This document shows positions 60,469-64,000 of a stretch of 64,000 bases of DNA, piece by piece (position 1 is the stretch's first letter; each line of letters begins with the position of its first letter). The position numbers and the translations under genes are program-made. The stretch is from NCBI RefSeq assembly GCF_001422545.1, contig NZ_LMLE01000001.1:1424127-1488126 (forward strand). Direction: 5' to 3'. The notes beneath the pieces are model-generated. The model ran no database searches. It was not told the origin of the DNA and worked only from the letters and a program-made list of their open reading frames with translations. Source of the DNA: Pedobacter sp. Leaf41. GTDB taxonomy: Bacteria > Bacteroidota > Bacteroidia > Sphingobacteriales > Sphingobacteriaceae.

Positions 60469-61395
60469 TTATTTTTTCAATCCTTCAATCACTTTGCTTT
60501 TTACTTTAATAATGGTTCCGTGTTTATGTCCTTCTGGCACCGAAACCTCCGAAGTCACGTCTTTAAAGTTTTTAAAATCTGATGTTTTGTAAGCCGAATA
60601 AATTTTTTGGCCATAAGCATCAAAATAAATCAACCAATCATTTTTCACTTTAACTACTGTTGGCCCCTCGGTTAACTTCGGACTGAAAGTTTCTGAAACA
60701 TCTCTATACGGACCTAAAGCATCCTGCCCAAAAGCTACTTTTAAATTTCTATTCGGGCGGGTATTATCCTTCAAGACCAAAACATAATCCTTTACAGCCC
60801 GTTTCACAATTACAGCATCAATTACACTAAAACCAGGATCTAAAAACAAGTTAGGTTTTGAGAAATTGTTAAAGTCTTTGGTGGTAATGCTATACATCCT
60901 GTGGTTATTTTCTTCTTCCTCTATACCTTTAGCAAAACGGAATGGAATGGTTGATGCCCAGATGATTACAAATTCGGCTTTTACTTCATCATAAAAAATT
61001 TCCGGTGCCCAAACATTTACTGTTTTAGGCTCACTTTCCATTACCGGGAGGAATTTTTGTTCGCTCCAATTAATCAAATCTTTTGAGCTGGCATAACCAA
61101 AACCTTTGTCGCCTTTCCAGCTGCATGTCCACACTAAATGAAAAGTTCCATCTGGTCCTTGTGCAATGGATGGATCGCGTAAAACTTTCTGTGTACCTAC
61201 CGAAGGTTTCAAAAAAGTTTTATTTAAATCTGTCCAATGGTAAGCATCGTAACTATATAAAAAGCGTAACCCATCAGTTGCAGGTTCATGGAACGACGTA
61301 AATAGATACCCTTGTTTTGAACAAGATGTTATCACGCACAAAGACAGTCCGATGATGGCTAAACGTAATGTTGATATGAACTTTGCTTTAAACAT
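60469..61395 (-). CDS. GH43-type glycosidase lipoprotein
   Basis: A 308-residue lipoprotein (LSLCVITSC lipobox, Cys near residue 25), five-bladed propeller. GH43 catalytic positions are visible: general base Asp in VLRDPSIAQGPDGTFHL, pKa-modulating Asp in FSVIDAVIVKR, and acid Glu in KLTEGPTVVKVKN. WAPEIFYDEVK is also typical. GH43 members release arabinose, xylose or galactose; the subfamily cannot be fixed. Located at the cell envelope, it fits the arabinose theme of the window (GH127, araBDA). Confidence 0.82.
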   Translation of the reverse strand: MFKAKFISTLRLAIIGLSLCVITSCSKQGYLFTSFHEPATDGLRFLYSYDAYHWTDLNKTFLKPSVGTQKVLRDPSIAQGPDGTFHLVWTCSWKGDKGFGYASSKDLINWSEQKFLPVMESEPKTVNVWAPEIFYDEVKAEFVIIWASTIPFRFAKGIEEEENNHRMYSITTKDFNNFSKPNLFLDPGFSVIDAVIVKRAVKDYVLVLKDNTRPNRNLKVAFGQDALGPYRDVSETFSPKLTEGPTVVKVKNDWLIYFDAYGQKIYSAYKTSDFKNFKDVTSEVSVPEGHKHGTIIKVKSKVIEGLKK

Positions 61396-61417
61396 TTATT
61401 ATTTTTTATTTTAACTG

Positions 61418-61506
61418 CGTCTTTTCCGCGTAGGCGGTAATCTTAATGCAATAGCCAAGTAATGGTTGCAATCGCTTTAAGATTCCCAACTAAATTGGGA
61501 ATGACG
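61418..61506. repeat. CGCGTAGGCGG/TTGGGAATGACG repeat element
   Basis: The left arm CGTCTTTTCCGCGTAGGCGG TAATCTTAATGC and the right arm GCTTTAAGATTCCCAACTAA ATTGGGAATGACG form an outer inverted repeat. The left arm is the same family as the palindrome at 58241-58260. It lies between the GH140-type and GH43-type genes. Confidence 0.72.
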
Positions 61507-61568
61507 ACCGTTCTAACAAACCATTTAAGGCTTTGCCTTGAACCTCGCAATAGCGTCAAACCTAACTC

Positions 61569-62969
61569 CTAAACCTTATCCAAAACCAAAACCCAATCGT
61601 TACCATTTGCAGGTTCTCCTGGCGGATTGAATTCTTTTACTCCCTTATTCTCAAACTCACCAATTGTGGTAAATTTTCCCGTCCGAGGATCGTACCATGA
61701 AGCCTTCACCTCATCTCCATCTATTTTGCCAAGCTGTACACTAAAAGTTTTACCCGTGTAGATGTAAAACATCGCGTACTCCTCTCCCCGTGTGGCTAAA
61801 ACTTTATCATATTTTTCACCATTGGTTCCTGCAACCATCGTTTGATCAGGTACCCGATCAAAATAAGACCGTGATAACATTAAGTCTTTCAGAAATTTCA
61901 TTTGCTGCGCTCCCGGAGCGTTTATTGCGGTAATCCACTGATCTTTCGGACCGTACGCAGGTTTCAAATCAGTTTTTTTGTACATCTGCATCACCGAATT
62001 ATGGCCATAAGTGTAGCCGAAGGCTCCGGCAAAAACCGACCAATAGCCATATCTTCTTACATCAGCGTCGTTCCAGCGTGGCTGTGTAACGTCATGCAAT
62101 CCTTGCGGAATATCTTCGTATGACGGTTCACCATCAATGGTAGGTTTTGCTGGCTTCAGTTTATAATCGCTTTCAATGTATCTCCAGTTGTCTTCGCCAT
62201 AATGTAATTTTTCTTTTGCTGAGGTATCTTGCTCATAACGGCGATGACCAGATTGAATCATGTCAAAATCATTCCATTTTGCATCGTGAAACCATGCCGA
62301 AGAAGCAGTTCTTCCCCTCGGGTGAAAAGTGATCAAATGATTTGGATCATTTGCTCTCAATGTTTCGCCAATCGCATTCCAGACTTTTAAGCCGTCAGTT
62401 CCTTTAATGTCGCCACCATTTAACCAGATAATATTCCACTTATCACGGTATCTTTTTGCGAGGAATTCAGCATATTCTTTCGCCTGAGCCTCATTTACTT
62501 TTTTCTCTTTTACATTTGTTCCCCAAACCGGAACGAGCGCCATGTAAAGTCCTTTTTCGGCAGCTTTGTCAACCACATAATCAATATGATCCCAATAATC
62601 GTAAGCAGTAGAATCCTTGTAATCGTTTTGTTCGGTTAAAACTGGTTTAGAAACATGTTTATTCACCAAAGCAGAATCGCCATAGATATTTTTAGCGGCC
62701 ACATCATGCAAAACCATCACCTGAATGACATTGAAACCTTTTTGTTTTCTATCTTCCAGGTATGTATTGGTTTCTTCCCGATTTAAGCGGCTAAACAATA
62801 ACCACCCCGTATCGCCCAACCAAAAGAAGGGTTTTCCATCTCCGGTAGAAAAATATCTTCCATTTTCAGAAATCAGTAGACTTTTATCACCAAAATGTGG
62901 TTTATCCTTGCATCCAAATGCCAGGATTGATACTAAGAAAACCAGAAATAGTTTAAATTTTAAATTCAT
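61569..62969 (-). CDS. GH140 (DUF4038) apiosidase-type lipoprotein
   Basis: A 466-residue lipoprotein (VFLVSILAFGC, Cys 20). DUF4038 starts GRYFSTGDGKPFFWLGDTGW, followed by FNVIQVMVLHD and a TIM barrel with WNIIWLNGGDIKG (candidate catalytic Asp) and KPTIDGEPSYED (candidate catalytic Glu). A C-terminal DUF5060/DUF5605-like small domain ends at residue 466. The characterised GH140 enzyme removes D-apiose from rhamnogalacturonan II, so this is the strongest RG-II-type hint in the window. DUF4038 proteins may have other activities. Confidence 0.82.
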   Translation of the reverse strand: MNLKFKLFLVFLVSILAFGCKDKPHFGDKSLLISENGRYFSTGDGKPFFWLGDTGWLLFSRLNREETNTYLEDRKQKGFNVIQVMVLHDVAAKNIYGDSALVNKHVSKPVLTEQNDYKDSTAYDYWDHIDYVVDKAAEKGLYMALVPVWGTNVKEKKVNEAQAKEYAEFLAKRYRDKWNIIWLNGGDIKGTDGLKVWNAIGETLRANDPNHLITFHPRGRTASSAWFHDAKWNDFDMIQSGHRRYEQDTSAKEKLHYGEDNWRYIESDYKLKPAKPTIDGEPSYEDIPQGLHDVTQPRWNDADVRRYGYWSVFAGAFGYTYGHNSVMQMYKKTDLKPAYGPKDQWITAINAPGAQQMKFLKDLMLSRSYFDRVPDQTMVAGTNGEKYDKVLATRGEEYAMFYIYTGKTFSVQLGKIDGDEVKASWYDPRTGKFTTIGEFENKGVKEFNPPGEPANGNDWVLVLDKV

Positions 62970-62972
62970 GTA

Positions 62973-64000
62973 TTAAATTTTGTTGATGATAATTACCTCA
63001 TCGCCCGTTCCGACCTTACTGAGTTTTACAATTGCTCCTGCGTTTATTTTTTCTTCTTTTAGGATCTTTCCATTTCGAGTATTTAAAACTTTCATACTGA
63101 ATTTTCCAGCTACTTTACTGAGATCGAGATTTATTGATTCGCCTGATGCATTGTACAAAATGTAGGCTTTACCTTTATTTTCCAAGCCATATTGCGCGGC
63201 CGATTTCCCGGCAGGAAGGAATGCTTTCATGGAAGAAGCATTGCTTAAGAAATTTTTATCAAACCCTTGAATATTGGAAAGCGAACCGCCCGCCATGAAA
63301 GTGGCCCAACCGAAAGAATCGTAATTATCACCTGAATAGATGACAGCTTTCGCTGGAAACTTCTCTTTATATTCTGAAACTGCATGGTAAACTTCTTCAA
63401 ACGAAGTTTTCTTTGGTTTTAACAAGCGGGCATGTTGCCTTGGTGCCAAATTAAGGCCGCCTTTTGGTGCATAAGCAGTTCCGTCTGCCTGGTAATGCCA
63501 ATATCTGATATCGATCAAATCGACCACATCTGCCCTCGATTTATCAGCCAGGATTGCATCTTGAACATCTTTAGTTACACTTAAACCAATAATCGGATGC
63601 TTGCCGGTTTCCTTTTCCCATTCTTTAATGGTGTCAATCCAGAATTGTACAAAATGTAGCGGACCGGTAAATTCAGCACCAATAAGTTGAATCACGCCAG
63701 AATTTCCATCAAAGTTTTCCAGACATTTTCTGATGTACGCTTTGTGGATCGCTTTGCGATTTTCATTGCTGATATCATAAAACTGTTCAGCCATAAAAAT
63801 CCGTTTATCTCCGGCATAAGGTACAGGTTCTGGAAAACCGGTATTGTTAATGTTGTTGGCTGTACGCCATGGAAAATCGGCATAATGGGCACCTGCTTCT
63901 ATAATATTATGCTGAAAATAGTGTTGATGAATCAAGACCAGACTTTTTTGATCGGCAAGAGTTGCAAAAGTTTTTAGCCTATCCCAATACCAAAGATTAT
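62973..64000 (-). CDS. DUF6298-like pectin-locus protein, 5' part beyond the window
   Basis: The frame is open to the right edge, with no stop after position 62973; the first visible codons (from 63998) read NLWYWDRLKTFATLADQKS, joining LVLIHQHYFQHNIIEAGAHY. The annotatable part holds about 342 residues. HYADFPWRTANNINNTGFPE and PVPYAGDKRIFMAEQFYD resemble DUF6298-type proteins of Bacteroidota pectin loci; RYWHYQADGTAYAPKGGLNL and KAVIYSGDNYDSFGWATFM suggest a TIM-barrel glycosidase, followed by a small beta domain. A TTG at 63935 is not the true start. It stops 3 bp before the GH140-type gene. Confidence 0.7.
   Translation of the reverse strand, partial: NLWYWDRLKTFATLADQKSLVLIHQHYFQHNIIEAGAHYADFPWRTANNINNTGFPEPVPYAGDKRIFMAEQFYDISNENRKAIHKAYIRKCLENFDGNSGVIQLIGAEFTGPLHFVQFWIDTIKEWEKETGKHPIIGLSVTKDVQDAILADKSRADVVDLIDIRYWHYQADGTAYAPKGGLNLAPRQHARLLKPKKTSFEEVYHAVSEYKEKFPAKAVIYSGDNYDSFGWATFMAGGSLSNIQGFDKNFLSNASSMKAFLPAGKSAAQYGLENKGKAYILYNASGESINLDLSKVAGKFSMKVLNTRNGKILKEEKINAGAIVKLSKVGTGDEVIIINKI

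Noticed and set aside
11052-61506. Repeats as insertion sequences
   Set aside because: All are under about 150 bp and carry no transposase. REP-like or miniature elements fit better.

Overview
The window looks like a chromosomal segment of a plant-polysaccharide-degrading Bacteroidota, most like Pedobacter or another Sphingobacteriaceae. The reasons are low GC, many short Bacteroidota-type lipoproteins, a TAnnTTTG-type -7 promoter box, and a long train of periplasmic glycoside hydrolases (GH) typed like Bacteroidota polysaccharide-utilisation loci. The genus is inferred from style, not from a marker gene.

Layout. Positions 221-5955 (minus strand) hold eight small lipoprotein, secreted or membrane genes of unknown function, apparently in two transcription units. 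A CDGSH iron-sulfur protein follows at 6179-6403. Positions 6615-10885 (plus strand) hold the complete L-arabinose pathway in the order araB, araD, araA, with a 384-bp structured gap before araA and a strong terminator after it. From 11178 to the right edge almost everything is on the minus strand. The one exception is an IclR regulator at 37759-38532, divergent from a GH78 gene.

The minus-strand region is a pectin or rhamnogalacturonan degradation locus. It has three GH78-type and one GH106 alpha-L-rhamnosidases, one GH127 beta-L-arabinofuranosidase, two GH2 enzymes, a GH43-type enzyme, a GH140/DUF4038 apiosidase-type enzyme, a DUF5703 protein, three carbohydrate esterases, three further beta-propeller proteins, DUF3826, a beta-helix protein fused to a rhamnose-mutarotase-like domain, and a DUF6298-like protein cut by the right edge. 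Sugar handling inside the cell is represented by an FHS-type (FucP-like) permease, an SSS symporter, two Gfo/Idh/MocA oxidoreductases, an SDR and a zinc alcohol dehydrogenase. Apiose, beta-L-arabinofuranose and rhamnose specificities together point to rhamnogalacturonan, perhaps RG-II. No SusC/SusD pair is in the window.

Embedded at 24305-30850 is the most unusual block: SBP, CoA-transferase, CoA-transferase, SBP, Gfo/Idh, MaoC. The two solute-binding-protein-like proteins have no signal peptide, are translationally coupled to two paralogous family III CoA-transferases in mirror order, and have no ABC permease or ATPase nearby. This is the best candidate for an undescribed system: a cytoplasmic acid-CoA pathway tied to polysaccharide breakdown.

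A second theme is short inverted-repeat elements of several families (for example CGTCATTGCGAGGCACGAAG ... and its complement). They sit in nearly every sizeable gap from 11 kb rightward and are absent from the first 9 kb except as different hairpins. Several have entered coding sequence in frame, in GH2, GH106, an esterase start and a DUF5703 signal peptide. No tRNA, rRNA, CRISPR array, transposase or phage gene was seen.
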